Positions 11,273 through 23,507 are shown, counted from the first letter of the stretch. The stretch is 64,000 bases of DNA from Novakomyces olei (GCA_016906335.1 JADEYG010000007.1:897001-961000); one strand, 5' to 3'. The notes: generated from the sequence alone by a model not told the origin. Numbers and translations: made by a program.

Positions 11273-14057
11273 TCACTCCTTCGAGTCCAATTCAATGTCA
11301 TCATTCAATGTTATCTTTGGCGTAAACATTGTTTGATTTGTGCTAATTTGATTGCCTTCATGCCCAGTGAAAGGAGTCCGTGACGCTCCCTGAGAGCTGG
11401 TATTATTGGCGTTGTTATTGCTGTTATCAATGCTATTATTATTGCTGGTATTATCCTTCTTTCCGCTGTCAACAAACTCCCGCAATTTTTCGCGTGCCAT
11501 CTCTGTCACTTGGCCAAAGACGGCACGGGCAACACGTTCAATGGGCCCGGCCATATTGAGCTGGTAGACGGCGTACGCTAAAGCTCCCAGCAAGAGAAGA
11601 GCGACAAAGGCAAAAGGGTTGCGTACAACCGCCCAAAACTCGTTCCATCCAAGCGCAGCAAGTAGTGCGTAGATGTACATTGGGACTACGGCAGTCGGGT
11701 TTATAATGCTCCTTTTAGCGTCCAAGAAGGCAGAGTCAGCCGTCCGCTTGAACTGCTTTTTAATCTCGGCCTTTTGCTGACTGTCCAGGAGCACAAGAAA
11801 ATCGGCAGCAGCCGACGACGGCTGAGACGGAACTGGACCTGGCTCATCACCAGCATCACTGTCCTCGTCATCACTGTCCTGCCGCGGCAAGATTTCCCTT
11901 GGAATTTTGCCAAAGGTCGACTGCATCTTTGCGTATAGGGACAAGAGCCCATTTGCCTTGTCGTATGATCTACGGAAATAAGCTTCCACATTATCACCGG
12001 GCTGCCAAACCCGGGGCACACCGTTTTGATCGTACTTGAAGCTCTCTTCAAACGTGTCCCGTAGCATTAACCCGACAAAAGTCGGCGTCACTTGAGCCCG
12101 AACAATGTCCTTGAATCCACTGCGCGTCTTCTCCTTAAACTCGTCGAGAACAGTTTCGATACTGCATGGGCCTTCTTCCTCATCAGCACCGTAATTCTCG
12201 AGCTTTCGTACAAGACCCTCCATTGACCGCTCACGTGCTTTAATATAGAAATCGAATATTGTATCCCACATGTCTGCCTGCACGTCACTTGTCAGAATCT
12301 CCACAATTTGCCGCTTGAAATAGGCCAAAGTTTCATTCAACTCTTCAGCACTAAACTTTGCTATTTCAGCGTCACGGAGTCTTTGACTAGTAGCCTCCAT
12401 GTCTTTGGACAAAAGTGACATTTCTTCGTCAAACGACCAGCTTGTGCCTGAGAGCTTGCAGCGCTCTGCTTCCTCTGCAAACTGCTTAAGTATACCAATA
12501 AATAAGCTGCCGGCACAAGAAAGGGCACCTTCGGGCTGCCCGCTGGCAAATTCCTTTCTCAACTGCTTTTCATAAGATTCAACACACCTTTGATGGAGCG
12601 CAGTAAGCTGTAATAAGTACAAGACTTTGAGCTTTGCTTCAAAGATGTCTAACGTATCCTGTCTCTTGCGATTGTATACTTGTGCATTGTACCTGCTCGC
12701 TTCTTGGTCAAAGAGAGCAATTGCTTGTGAGCGAGCCATCTGCATCAATTGACCCAAGTTTGGCAAAACGGCTCCGGGGACAGCGCTTTTTTCAATATTC
12801 TCAAATAAAATACTAAATGCTGTCGCTGCTTCAGAGGCAATTTCATCGCACCGAAACTGAGCCAGCAATTCGTGCTGTGTAGGAAGATCCAGATCCTTGT
12901 TTTTCTCAATCTGGTCCCATACTGATTCTGCAAAATGAGGGAACCCATCAGCGGGAACGTGACGGTGGTAAGCCGGCTTGAAAACGTAGTCCGGGTTGCT
13001 CGGATCAACAAATCTTTCATAGTTAGTGATTGAAGGTACGGGACGGCGCTTACCGTTTCCGCAGCTCAGACACATGTTCATCAAATTTTTCCGGCAACAA
13101 GACTTTGTGGGGTAATCCAATCATTTGGAAGTCAAAGAAATCCTCAATCTTTGAATCTTGAACGTGTTCCGGTTTGGAAATAGACGCCCAAATTTGGGCC
13201 AGATCTTTAAGGACTGTGGCCCTCAGACTCTCAAGCGGTGTTCCACCGACAAAGTCGCGTATTACAAACATGAGCAGACTTTTACTCCCAGAGCTGTTTG
13301 TTAGATTAAAGGACGAGTTAAGATGACAAACAAAGTTGAAGGAATAAGCTTGGCTGATAATAAAGCCATGGAAATGGTAGACAAGATGAGGTCGTGTTAC
13401 ACATACTTGTTCTCTTCACGATGAAAGAGCTGCAAGTTTACTTCGAATACAGTCTTTAGCAAACCCATATTTGCGCCCTGGTACAAGCCCACTTGGTGTT
13501 CCCACATGTTTATGAGTATAACTTCGCTCGTAGATATAGAAAACAACGCGCTTTTACGCTCAAATTCCTATATTAACGTTAGACACCCTCCGGCAAGAGC
13601 AGACCAATGTATTCATATATGTATTAATTTCGCATACCTGATCTTCGCCTCTCTCACGACCATCTGTACCCTCCACGTCCATAACCAGGACATTTGCGTC
13701 ATGAGCTTTGCCAATCCAGATTCCTGGTAGAGTTAGATTTGAGCATGCGAGCTTGCCTGTTACCCCTTGTTGTTTGTTGACGCGTAGCCTCATTCATAGT
13801 GGCAAATTCAGTTCCAAACAGCTTATTCAGCAGAGTACCTAGACGTATTAGCTAAACGGCCTGTTGCAGCTTTGCCTACTTTTGCCCGTAGATTGGGACC
13901 CAAACACTGCCACAACATTGTACCCAAACCCGGACTTTGCCAGGCCAGATTCGCGCACATACATTTGGAAATCGGGATTGAAGGTCTTGTGCTCGTCAAT
14001 AAGCTGCAGCTTGACGTCCGGCACAGAGCCGAGCTCAGCGTCATTCGTGTCTGGCAT
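11273..14057 (-). CDS. SEY1: Sey1 dynamin-like ER-fusion GTPase (atlastin/RHD3 family)
   Basis: Membrane-anchored GTPase that drives homotypic fusion of ER tubules. Six exons (13880-14057, 13764-13838, 13638-13723, 13407-13567, 13054-13293, 11273-13013) total 826 residues, near the yeast length of 776. Three introns are only 40-41 nt, and most carry a CTAAC or CTAAT branch site. The P-loop is [18 protein letters not shown]. The switch I region is [13 protein letters not shown], and the G3 motif lies in [15 protein letters not shown]. The guanine-base motif is FVIRDF, as is usual for this family. A long helical stalk follows, then a hairpin of two membrane segments near residue 700-760 ([15 protein letters not shown] and [15 protein letters not shown]). 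The cytosolic tail is Asn/Ser-rich and low in complexity. The start ATG is the first Met in frame with GTPase-domain similarity. Confidence 0.95.
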
Positions 14058-14217
14058 GTTTGACGTCTGTCGAGCGTGCTTAATAGACCATCGTCTGACC
14101 CGTGTACAGCTCAACTCTAAATGATTATACGTATGGATTTTAGTATGGATTTTATGTCATTATTCATGTCACTACATTTCACTACATAACTATAATGCGT
14201 TTTATGATTGTTGAAAT

Positions 14218-14728
14218 ATGAATCTATTATTCCCTCATCATAATAACACACTTGCCGACTCAGTATTAAGACAAACCTTCCATGAGTGCCAGTTGTTTGA
14301 CATTAGCTTTGCAGGATCTCACTCAAAAAAAAATAGTTATATATATAGCCCAAGCGAACTCCCAAATCCTCTGGAGGATTCAGCTAAAGCAATCGTGAGT
14401 TTCTAATTCATTCAATTCTACCATAAGAACAAATTCCAATAAATATTTACAACAATAATTATAATGCGTTTTATACGTATTTTCTCTGTCGTCGAGCCGT
14501 CTCTATGTGCTATATTAATGTACGCGCTGCTGGCCGTTATTGCCAACTCGTCAATTTATAATGTATTTGTTATGGCCACAGGATCACGCAACAGACTTGA
14601 GTCCTATATTTCGCAAGTCACACATCTGCTCCACACGCACTCGATCAAGAATTGCGCGCAATGTGTCTGAAAATCTGGGGGCGGAGAAATCTACATGTTT
14701 GCTCACGAGCCTATTGTCTGCCCTTTGA
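14218..14728 (+). CDS. Small hypothetical two-exon protein
   Basis: Predicted 107-residue protein from exons 14218-14394 and 14582-14728. The intron has a GTGAGT donor and a CCACAG acceptor and keeps the frame at phase 0. I do not recognise the family. The C-terminal half is basic (RKSHICSTRTRSRIARN) and ends in a Leu-rich stretch. The gene sits tail-to-tail with the ZNF277-like gene, the two stop codons being only 14 bp apart, which fits a real compact gene. Evidence is limited to the clean splice pair and this spacing, so it could still be a chance frame. Confidence 0.45.
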
Positions 14729-14742
14729 TAAAGGGCAATTCA

Positions 14743-15920
14743 CTAGACGAGATCTTCGATACGCATTATGAGCAAATCATCATCCAAGACTGGCTTCAAA
14801 TCAGAATCACAAAGGTCAGATTTCTGGATGTGAGTACAAAGCTGGTTCATATTGGCTTGCCGCCGCAGCCAATTAATCGCCTTCACAGCATCGTAGAAAT
14901 CGCAGCATTCGCTTGTTTTGAGCTCTGAGACAAGATCGAAATTGTGTGCCATTCGCATATGCGCAAGGCTTTCTTCCATTGTCAAAGTGCCGTTTGAGCA
15001 AAAAATACAAATGTATTGGCCGTGCTCCTCCTCGCCAAAGTCGGACCATGAACTAGACTGTTAATCAATGTACTTGACAATAACTCACGAGTTTGAATCA
15101 GAGTCGCCAGCCAGTGTATCGGTGCCTCTATTCCCACTATTTGAAACAGAGTTCTCCTCCGCCTGCTTGGCATACTTGACCATGTAGTAGCGATCAAAGC
15201 GCGGATTTCGTGCATCAATATAATAATGGGCATAACGCCCCATGTGCTTTAAAGCAGCGTTCTTGTTCTCTAATTGCCGTTCACACGCCAAACACTTGCC
15301 AGCCTCCAACAATTCTGACAGCTCCGAGCTCAATTTCTGAGAATATACAAGGTTGTCAATTCGTCCAAGAGCAAATTGGTGGTCCGCAAATAAGTGTGAG
15401 CACCATCCGTCTCTGTCAATTAGAATTTCAAATCAGTTTCAAACTGAAAAGACTTGAGATAAATTAAGGGTAAAGGCTCGTGCAAACAAACAAGAGAAAC
15501 CTTCCACTTCCACGGAAACGCGTGTCGCAATATCAATGATCGATGGTATGAAGTGATACATCAAAAATAATAAAGACTCGTCTTATACCTTGATGAAACG
15601 TTGTCGCAAAAGCAGCAATGATAGCGATCAGCTCCAGTTCGTTCCGACTGCTGAGCAGCAATCGCAGCAGAGAGAGCGGCACTTGTAGCCGCCTCTTTTA
15701 CTTGGTCAAGGTCGGCTTCTTGAGCCCGCTTTCCCAGCAATTGACGGGATTGCAATTGCTGCAGGAAATGTGGAATCGCCAAGCGCACATCTAGTACCGT
15801 TTTGTGGTTTATGCCATGCCCTTCCTCTAAATGATCCAATGCTTCACGCAATGTGGAGAAATAAGTGTCATCTGCCGGACAGGCTGCCTGTATCGCTGTG
15901 TCCAGCACTGATGGAAACAT
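14743..15920 (-). CDS. ZNF277-like C2H2 zinc-finger protein
   Basis: Homologue of animal ZNF277. Three exons (15589-15920, 15089-15412, 14743-15052) encode 321 residues, and the second intron is just 36 nt. Family marks run in order. A degenerate first finger ends in LDHLEEGHG. A second finger is YHCCFCDNV followed by HLFADH. The diagnostic finger CLACERQLENKNAALKHM leads into RNPRFDRYYMVKY. An acidic WSDFGEEEHGQYICIFC then begins another C2H2 finger closing at HMRMAH. The helix AVKAINWLRRQ also matches the family. In animals ZNF277 binds the ribosomal protein uS5 and has been linked to chromatin. The last family finger is reduced here: the Cys pair expected after the LRRQ helix is missing. 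The start ATG is tentative, since the frame is open further upstream. Confidence 0.8.
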
Positions 15921-16506
15921 GCACAGGCGCTGGCTTGCGTCTTTGTCCCTAGTTTAAACGCATGGAAAAAGCAACTTGCGCTGCTAGTGCCTAAAGCTTT
16001 TCCTACAAGTTCACAGAAACTTGTAGTACCTAGCAATTAAAGTACCATCGTCTTACTATTAAAGAATTAAAAGTACTGCAATATTGTAGTGTCTGATGAA
16101 TAAATCGTTAAAAAAACTATACAACTATAATTAATATTGAATGAAACCGTACTTCAAGCGACGGTAGACTTTTAACTTTATCCCCGCCAGAATGCTACTT
16201 TAGTTTAGTACTTTGATAATACCGTTGATGAATATAATTTCTCAAAACTGTACTGTGGGTAGTCTACCTGTCATACAGTCCATACTTATTTAACATTATA
16301 AAGTACAGCGTAAGGTTACGCCGTGTGTCTGACCGAACCTTTATCAAACATAATAGACGGGCAGATACCTCCGCATTACGTATTGCTCGATTGACATTTA
16401 ATTTAGTATTACAGTAGGGCAACGGGGACAACACGAGGAAATAAACGAGAAATCAACGAAGACATACACGAGCAACGCATGCATTGCTTGCAGCAGAGCG
16501 TCCACA
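15921..16506 (+). other. Divergent promoter region between ZNF277-like and PFK-2 genes
   Basis: This 586-bp AT-rich region lies head-to-head between two genes. I see no repeat or RNA gene. It presumably contains both promoters and the 5' untranslated leader of the PFK-2 gene. Confidence 0.5.
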
Positions 16507-18814
16507 ATGCCTGATTCATTTAGGCAGCCGAGTGCCGTTCAGCGGAGACATACAGTAGTTCACTCTGCGTCAGCTGCTCCAAGCCCCGGCAGTCATACTT
16601 CTATAAACGAGGCTACACGCCGGCTTCTCGCTCGGACTTCTATCGGAAATGAACGAAGTGCTATAAACAGCGATACGCCCGTAATGGTGACGCCTCCAAG
16701 TGCAAAAACGTCACCCTCTAATTCGGCAGCTGCTTCGGCGGCTGCTTCAGCACCGACTTCACCACGAATGAGCGCGTAATACACTTTTCTCATCTGCTTT
16801 TATTTGTGTTTTTATTTGTGTTTATTTTATTTATTTATTTTTTTCAATATTCTTTCTTCGTCAAACACTCTATTGCTTGCCGTTCTGTTTTAAGCTTGAT
16901 GCTTACTGTGCCAGCCGAGCCACGACGTTGGATGTTCCAGGACTCACAAAAAGCCGTGTTTCTCCCGACGGCAGAATCGCTTCAAGGGACGTCGGTGCCA
17001 AGTTGGTCATTGTAATGGTTGGCCTGCCCGCGAGGGGCAAATCTTATATCGTGAAGAAGTAAGCTGATCTTTGTTTGCCTACCTAGACGTCCTAGTACAT
17101 ACTTTTTCATAGTATTGCATGTTTTAGCTCTATTGTTCGTCTTTACTTTTAATTTACATCTATTAATTTTTTTCATCACATTCACCTCACTTGTGTGGAG
17201 TACTCTCTTCTAAACTTGAAGGCTCGCTCGCTACTATAACTGGCTTGGGCATCGTTGCAGGATTTTTAATGTGGGAAACCGGCGCCGACTTGACAACAGC
17301 AGCGGAGTGGCCTCCTTTTTCGATCCGGATAATGCCGAGTTCAAAGCAAGCCGGGAAGCTTATGCAAAAGATACGTTTGAGGATTTGCTCAAATGGATTC
17401 TTGTTGAGAACGGAAGTGTAGGAATTTTTGATGCAACTAATAGCACTTTGGAAAGGCGGCAATATTTGATCAATCGTGTTCACAAGGAGCCATATTTAAA
17501 GATATTCTTTCTTGAGAGTGTCTGTACAGATACTGAGCTCATTGAGACTAATATGCGGTTGAAACTGCGTGGACCAGACTACCGTGACAAAGATCCAGAG
17601 GCTAGTTTGGCCGACTTTAAAGAGCGAGTGCGCAATTATGAAAAGTCATACGTACCTATTGGTGATTTTGAGGAGCAGCAGTCCGGTCTGCAATATTGCA
17701 AAGTTATAAATGTGGGCAAAAAGGTCATTGCGTACAATATTCAAGGCTTTTTGGCTGCCCAGGCTGTCTTTTTCATGCTCAACTTCAATCTCTCCGCTCG
17801 CATGATTTTTGTGACACGTCACGGTGAAAGCACTGATAACTGTCTCGGCCGTATAGGAGGAAACGCTCCTCTATCTCCTGATGGGAAGCGGTTTGCCGAT
17901 GCCTTGTATCGGTTTGTGAACCGTAAGTTTACCACACTATCTCACTGTTGAATGATTTATGTTTCATGGCTTTTATGCATGTTTCCAACCCATGCATGAT
18001 TACTCACAGGCCTATCACTTTATAAAGCTAGATATGAGTTTTACGTATATCTTATTCAACCCGTTTTCATTTTTTGAATCTTTTCACTTTTAATCAATTA
18101 AATTGGTATTATTATTACTGTTATTGATAATATTTTTCGATTGAAATGTATAAGGCTTATCAATTGTGCTGTTTACGTCTATGAGCAAAACTAATGTGAC
18201 CAGAAAAGCGCATCGAGTTCCGGAACCACGAGATTGAGCAATTTTCAAAGCAGTGGAGCGTACTTCCGGTTCCCGGAGAAAAACCGCCAAACCCGGGAAC
18301 TGCACATTCGGGAGAACTACCTCCGGAGAAAAGCTTTAGTGTTTGGACAAGCCTGATGGAGCGCAGTATGCAAACGGCCAGTGAGTTTGACGAAGACATC
18401 TATGACGTGAAGGCGATGAAGATGCTTGATGAAATCAGTGCTGGCTATTTTGAGGGAATGACGTACCAGGACGTGAAGGAGAAGCACCCGAAGGAATTCG
18501 AGACCCGTATGAAGGACCAGCTACACTACAGATTCCCTGGTCCCGGTGGTGAATCTTACTTGGACGTTATTCATCGTTTAAATTCTGTTATTGTGGAAAT
18601 CGAACGTACGGATCATCATCTTTTGCTTATAGGTCATCGTGTAACAACACGTATAATCTTGGCGTACTTTTTGGGCCTGGACCAGGACAAGATTTGTTCT
18701 CTCGATGTTTCCCCAAACTCGGTTTACGTACTGGAGCCAAAGCCTTATGGCACCGAATGCCATCGGTACACGTGGAATCCAGAGACGGATGAGTTTACGG
18801 GGGAGAAGGTTTGA
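16507..18814 (+). CDS. Bifunctional 6-phosphofructo-2-kinase / fructose-2,6-bisphosphatase
   Basis: Sets the level of fructose-2,6-bisphosphate, the allosteric switch between glycolysis and gluconeogenesis. Four exons (16507-16775, 16915-17058, 17222-17922, 18204-18814) encode 574 residues. The N-terminal 90 residues are Ser/Ala/Pro-rich and likely a phosphorylated regulatory tail. The kinase domain has the Walker A loop IVMVGLPARGKSYIVKK, then RIFNVGNRRR and the conserved IFDATNST. The phosphatase domain keeps the phosphohistidine motif FVTRHGES, the acid EISAGYFEGMTY and the second histidine LIGHRVTTRIILAYFLG. Both activities should therefore be present, unlike yeast Pfk26 and Pfk27 where the phosphatase His is lost. 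The last intron (17923-18203) is long for this window and ends in ACTAATGTGACCAG. Confidence 0.95.
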
Positions 18815-19079
18815 TGGTGCACGGAATGGATGGATAGTCTAATGAGGAACAAATAGAACATGAATTCAGTGCTTTGATACGAATAGGAGGTAAATACAAA
18901 AATAACAAGAATAATATAAAAAATTAAAAAAAAAAAAAACAAACAAAAGGGAAGGAATAGAATGCTAAGTAGAATAATTTCATTATCCGTGCCAAAGGCA
19001 ATCAGTCATATAATCATCTGCATAGTGCAGTATGCCAATACATGTATTAATGCTAGCAATTCTATTAAATGGAATTTGT

Positions 19080-19871
19080 CTACTGCTGAACAGCCTTCGC
19101 CTCCTTCTCCATTTCCAAACGGGCTTCTTCTTCAGCTACAATATTCTTCCAATGAAATTCGCCAGGATAACGCTCTTTGCGGTCATAGTGCACGCGAATA
19201 GTATGGCGATAGTCTCGTGGGTCTGTTATATAAACATCCTCGCCCTCATCTTGAACCGGAACGAGTGAAACCCCGGCAGAAAGCAAGAGCACTACAAGCG
19301 TCAGGCCCTGCGCGTACATACGAGCCTGCACGATCTTTTGTGAAACACTGGCATACTTGTTACGGCTCACCAAGTACCATGAAAGGCCCATCCCACCGAG
19401 CCAGGACGCGCCCACTAATCGCCAGCGATTACGTTGAACCCAGCCGAGAGAACGTTCTTTCAGGGTCAATGCGCTTTCGTCCAATTCTTCCTTGAACTCG
19501 CCATAATTCTCCTTGAGTAGACCAGTGGAAGCACTCTCCGCATAGATGACAGACGCTGCAATTGTTCCGCTCGTGATAAGGAATGTCTAGCAAGTAAGTT
19601 TTGTGGGCACTCAAAATCAAAATCAAAATCAAAATTTAAAATTAAAAAAAAAAGAGTAAAGAAAAAAAAACAAAAACAAAAAAAAAACAAGAAAAAATGT
19701 GTACGCGCTTACCTTGAAAGGAACAGTAAGGCTGCGGTAGGTCGGCGAGTACCGTCGTGCAGCCGCCGCTGCTACTAAAGACCCCGACAAGCCTACAATT
19801 GCGCCGATCAAGTATCCCCGAGTGACCCGGGACGTGAGTTCTTCTTCCTCGCCCTCTGCAAACTGCCTCAT
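19080..19871 (-). CDS. RCF2: Rcf2-type respiratory supercomplex factor (HIG1 domain)
   Basis: Mitochondrial inner-membrane protein that modulates cytochrome c oxidase and respiratory supercomplexes. Two exons (19713-19871, 19080-19586) give 221 residues, close to yeast Rcf2 (224). The N-terminal half has a membrane hairpin around GYLIGAIVGLSGSLVAAAAA. The C-terminal half contains the HIG1 motif LVGASWLGGMGLSWYLVSRN followed by QKIVQARMYAQGLTLVVLLL, the (Q/I)xxxR(V/A)xAQ pattern of the family. A charged tail (HWKNIVAEEEARLEMEKE) ends the protein. The intron contains a poly-pyrimidine and AATCAA-repeat tract. It is head-to-head with the kelch gene. Confidence 0.85.
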
Positions 19872-19993
19872 GACGGACAGATAAGGATTGTTGCCTGACG
19901 GTATATATTTGAAGATCTTGAAGATCTATGACTGAATATTATTACGCATGATTTACGGAAATTTGTTGGGCAAAATATCCGAGCGACAAGGGG

Positions 19994-20187
<194 letters not shown>

Positions 20188-20297
20188 GCAGTCTGGAACA
20201 AACCTTATCAATTTACGACTCACATTGCGAAACAGTCTGGCCAGGCAAACTAAATTGCCTTGATGAATTAGTACGCCTATGGGCTCACACGAGCGCA

Positions 20298-22436
20298 ATG
20301 GATCGAGACTCGCCGACGCTACCGCCGCAGCATGTCGAAGGCACCGACCCAATTACGGTTCCGCCATTGGACGCAGTTGATGCTATTGATCAAGTTGCGG
20401 TTGGATCGCCGATCGAGAGTGAATGGAGCAAGGACGGGGCCAGTAGCAAAGTCGTGCGGTCGCCTGTAATTGCCACGTTCAGATTTTCGCTCAACCCAGG
20501 CTCTGGTGTGGGCGATGGCAATGAGGCGGCCGACGGGAAACGGCCAAGTAAAACCGACCGCAGTAAGACCGAGGCCGACAAGTCCGGACCGGACGACAAT
20601 AAAAATGACAGCAAAAAGGAGAACGAGTACAAGAAGGACGAAAGCAAAGTGCAGGACAAGAGGCTGGATAGTAAGAAAAGAGAGCAAGGCGGCCACAAGG
20701 TGAGCGAAAATGGACGTGTGACAAAAGACGATGGCAGCGCTGTTCTTGGTACTGCGCCCCCACCAGCAGCGAATGGGGGTTCTCAAACTAGACATGGCCC
20801 CCACTCTGGCCACCACTCTGGCCACCACCATACCCCCACTTCAACTGTAATTGGCAAAGTCGGGGACACTGCTCTTAAAGACAAGAGCAAAAAGCCCGCA
20901 GTCGTGGCTCAAAGCGAAAGCGAGTCAGGCACATCAGCCGCAGTAGCTGCGATTCGGCGGGGCCAAATTGCCCACCATTACCGTGAACCTGTCCCCAGCA
21001 CTTTACAAAGTGTCCTGCCGGCCAAGTACTCGCTGGCCAACAAGGAAGGCTCACAGGCCTTTGCTGAGCAAGTTCGGTCTTCCTGTAGTGCGGGCGAAAG
21101 GACTGAGCCTTATTCCGCCCCACCACTTACTTGGCTTCAATGTTTTACTCACAGTACTTTGCGTGAAAGGCCACGGTTACGCAGCCATACAGTTCTTGAA
21201 CGGGACGGGCTTATGATAGCCTTTGGTGGCCTCGTTGACGAGTCCCCCGTGGCAAACATGTGGGTCTACGATACAGACTGCCACGCCTTTTACCAAGTCG
21301 TCGCGCGATCACCTACAATGATAGATAGAAGTCGTTTCTCTCCGCTGGAGAAACTGACACGGCGTAAAGATTTGATACAGTATGCGCTCTTTCGGCAATT
21401 GGGCCGATTGTCAGCGGAGGAAAAGCAGCAGCAGGAGATGGAGGAGGAAACTGATTCAGTACCGTCCCCCCCACATGGGCCCCCACATGGGCCCCCACAT
21501 GGGCCCCCACATGGGATACAGCATGCACCCCCACCAGGTGGGGGTCTACGAGGAGAGAAGCCCAGCCGGGCGTCCCACGCTTCAAGCGAGCTGGACCAGG
21601 TCCCCACCCCACTTCGCTCACACACCCTAACACCCATAAACTCAAGGTTCGCTGTTCTCTTTGGTGGGGGCCATGGTTCAATGTACTATAGGCACCTGTA
21701 TGTATTGGATTACGAGGTGTATGCGTGGACGCAGGTCCGATCAAAGGGCACAGACTGGCCCTGTGCGCGCAGGGCCCACACTGCCGTATATTACGACAAT
21801 AGCGTCTGGGTCTTTGGTGGGGGTAACGGATCAAACGCGTTGAATGATCTATGGAGGCTGCGCATAACCCCCGGCCTGGTGGACGGAGATATCACGGATG
21901 TTGGCCAGGCAGAGTTTGTTTGGCAACAGGTTACAGCCCAGGGCTCAGTGCCCCAGCCACGTGGCTATCATACTGCTAACATTGTAGGGAAAACAATGGT
22001 TATCTATGGAGGCAGTGATGGAGTAACTTGCTTTGGAGAACTGCACTTGCTGGACATGGAGCGGATGGTCTGGCGCTCTGCAGACTTGCAGCCAAGGATC
22101 CCGAGATTCGCTCATACTGCCACTGTCTTTGGATGCCTGCTCGTTGTAATTGGCGGCATTTCTACTGAGCGGTACGAGCAATCAGTACACATTATTGATA
22201 TGAGACAGTTGAAATGGCTGAAGCCCTCTGCACTGAATGAATGGACAATATCTCCGGGTCCGAGAGCATATCACAGCGCTGTCCGATCGGGTTCACGTAT
22301 CGTTATTTGGGGCGGCGGCGAAGCCGCTCACAGCAGCGTTTCCTACGATGATATATGGACGCTGGAGATGGGAGCACTTTCGTACTTTGCTCATCTGACC
22401 GACTTCAAGGTGCCCGCTGTTGAACTGAGAGCTTAA
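20298..22436 (+). CDS. Kelch-repeat beta-propeller protein
   Basis: Single-exon gene of 712 residues. The first 270 residues are low-complexity and charged (a Lys/Asp/Glu stretch, then a His/Gly-rich patch) and likely disordered. From about residue 290 there are about six kelch blades, each with a hydrophobic strand, a double glycine and a following Y/W pair: LMIAFGGL, FAVLFGGGHGSMYYRHLYVLD (split here as two motifs, GGG and LYVLD), VWVFGGGNGSNALNDLW, MVIYGGSDGVTCFGELHLLD, LLVVIGGIS and RIVIWGGGEA. Between the first and second blades lies a linker with four PHGP repeats. Fungal relatives include cell-polarity kelch proteins of the Tea1/Kel1 type, but the long C-terminal coiled coil of those proteins is missing. 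The exact role is therefore not assigned. Confidence 0.85.
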   Translation: MDRDSPTLPPQHVEGTDPITVPPLDAVDAIDQVAVGSPIESEWSKDGASSKVVRSPVIATFRFSLNPGSGVGDGNEAADGKRPSKTDRSKTEADKSGPDDNKNDSKKENEYKKDESKVQDKRLDSKKREQGGHKVSENGRVTKDDGSAVLGTAPPPAANGGSQTRHGPHSGHHSGHHHTPTSTVIGKVGDTALKDKSKKPAVVAQSESESGTSAAVAAIRRGQIAHHYREPVPSTLQSVLPAKYSLANKEGSQAFAEQVRSSCSAGERTEPYSAPPLTWLQCFTHSTLRERPRLRSHTVLERDGLMIAFGGLVDESPVANMWVYDTDCHAFYQVVARSPTMIDRSRFSPLEKLTRRKDLIQYALFRQLGRLSAEEKQQQEMEEETDSVPSPPHGPPHGPPHGPPHGIQHAPPPGGGLRGEKPSRASHASSELDQVPTPLRSHTLTPINSRFAVLFGGGHGSMYYRHLYVLDYEVYAWTQVRSKGTDWPCARRAHTAVYYDNSVWVFGGGNGSNALNDLWRLRITPGLVDGDITDVGQAEFVWQQVTAQGSVPQPRGYHTANIVGKTMVIYGGSDGVTCFGELHLLDMERMVWRSADLQPRIPRFAHTATVFGCLLVVIGGISTERYEQSVHIIDMRQLKWLKPSALNEWTISPGPRAYHSAVRSGSRIVIWGGGEAAHSSVSYDDIWTLEMGALSYFAHLTDFKVPAVELRA
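21467..21516 (+). repeat. 12-bp tandem repeat coding for PHGP units
   Basis: Four near-perfect copies of CCCCCACATGGG lie in frame within the kelch gene and add a Pro/His/Gly linker between propeller blades. Confidence 0.9.
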
Positions 22437-22700
22437 TGCTATATATATACACACACATTTATTGACTGGTTTGATTTATTTTAATTATGAGTTTATTAGT
22501 ATTTGTCTGGCTACGTGCTTTTTTTTTTTACAATTTTTAAAAAGTTTAAAGGCGATTAATAACTGGTTTTAATAATACTATTGTGTTTAGCGTGAATGGC
22601 GACGCCCAGGACTGTAGGCTTTGTGTAATCCTCTGCCAATAAAAATTAATTTGTGATAGCGTAGACTGAAACAACTAAAGTATGTATGTACACGATAACA

Positions 22701-23154
22701 TCAAACTTTGAGGCGCAGAATAACAATCAGGATCGTGATTTGCAGCGCGATCGATAAAACGGCAACCATCAAAACAAGATCACCCGAAGTTCGGTAGCGG
22801 GAAAAAACTTGCTGCAACAAGCCTTCGGTATCTGACGCGCTGGCTTCAGCAATACGATGGTGGTGGGTGCGATAACGTGCAGCTTTTCGCTGCCGCAAGG
22901 AGGCATCGACCAAAAGCAAACAACCAAACGCGACTTGCGCGATGCCGATCGGATAGAATTCAGGTGCAAATAATCGCAAAATCAAGCATGCAAAGGCGAG
23001 CTGGCTGAGACTTGTACGCACGTACGCAGCCTCAAAGGTCCGCTGCGAAGCTAAAAGGTTAGATGACCGCAGAGGGGTATAGCGTACCACTGAACGTTAG
23101 TCTCTTTATGTATTTGACTGTGGTTTTTCACATACGCAATGTCTTGAAGCTCAT
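22701..23154 (-). CDS. DUF202 small membrane protein
   Basis: Predicted 135-residue protein from a 19-nt first exon (23136-23154, coding MSFKTL plus one base) and a second exon 22701-23089. The 46-nt intron ends in GACTAACGTTCAG. The DUF202 signature LLASQRTFEAAYVRTSLSQLAFA is split across the first helix (LASQRTF then YVRTSLSQLAFACLILRLF). Two further membrane segments follow: YPIGIAQVAFGCLLLVDA and LVLMVAVLSIALQITILIV. The family includes bacterial YidH and shares its fold with the vacuolar Vtc1 subunit. Its function in fungi is poorly known. The tiny first exon is inferred from the phase-matching donor and the only suitable ATG. Confidence 0.7.
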
Positions 23155-23262
23155 TCACTTTCCACGGCCGTCCTGATGGGGCAAGCACGGATGCGCGCGA
23201 GTCACGTCGCTGCATTGCTCATTGCCGTCCAACGAGTATGTCACTGACTGATACTACAAACG

Positions 23263-23507
<245 letters not shown>

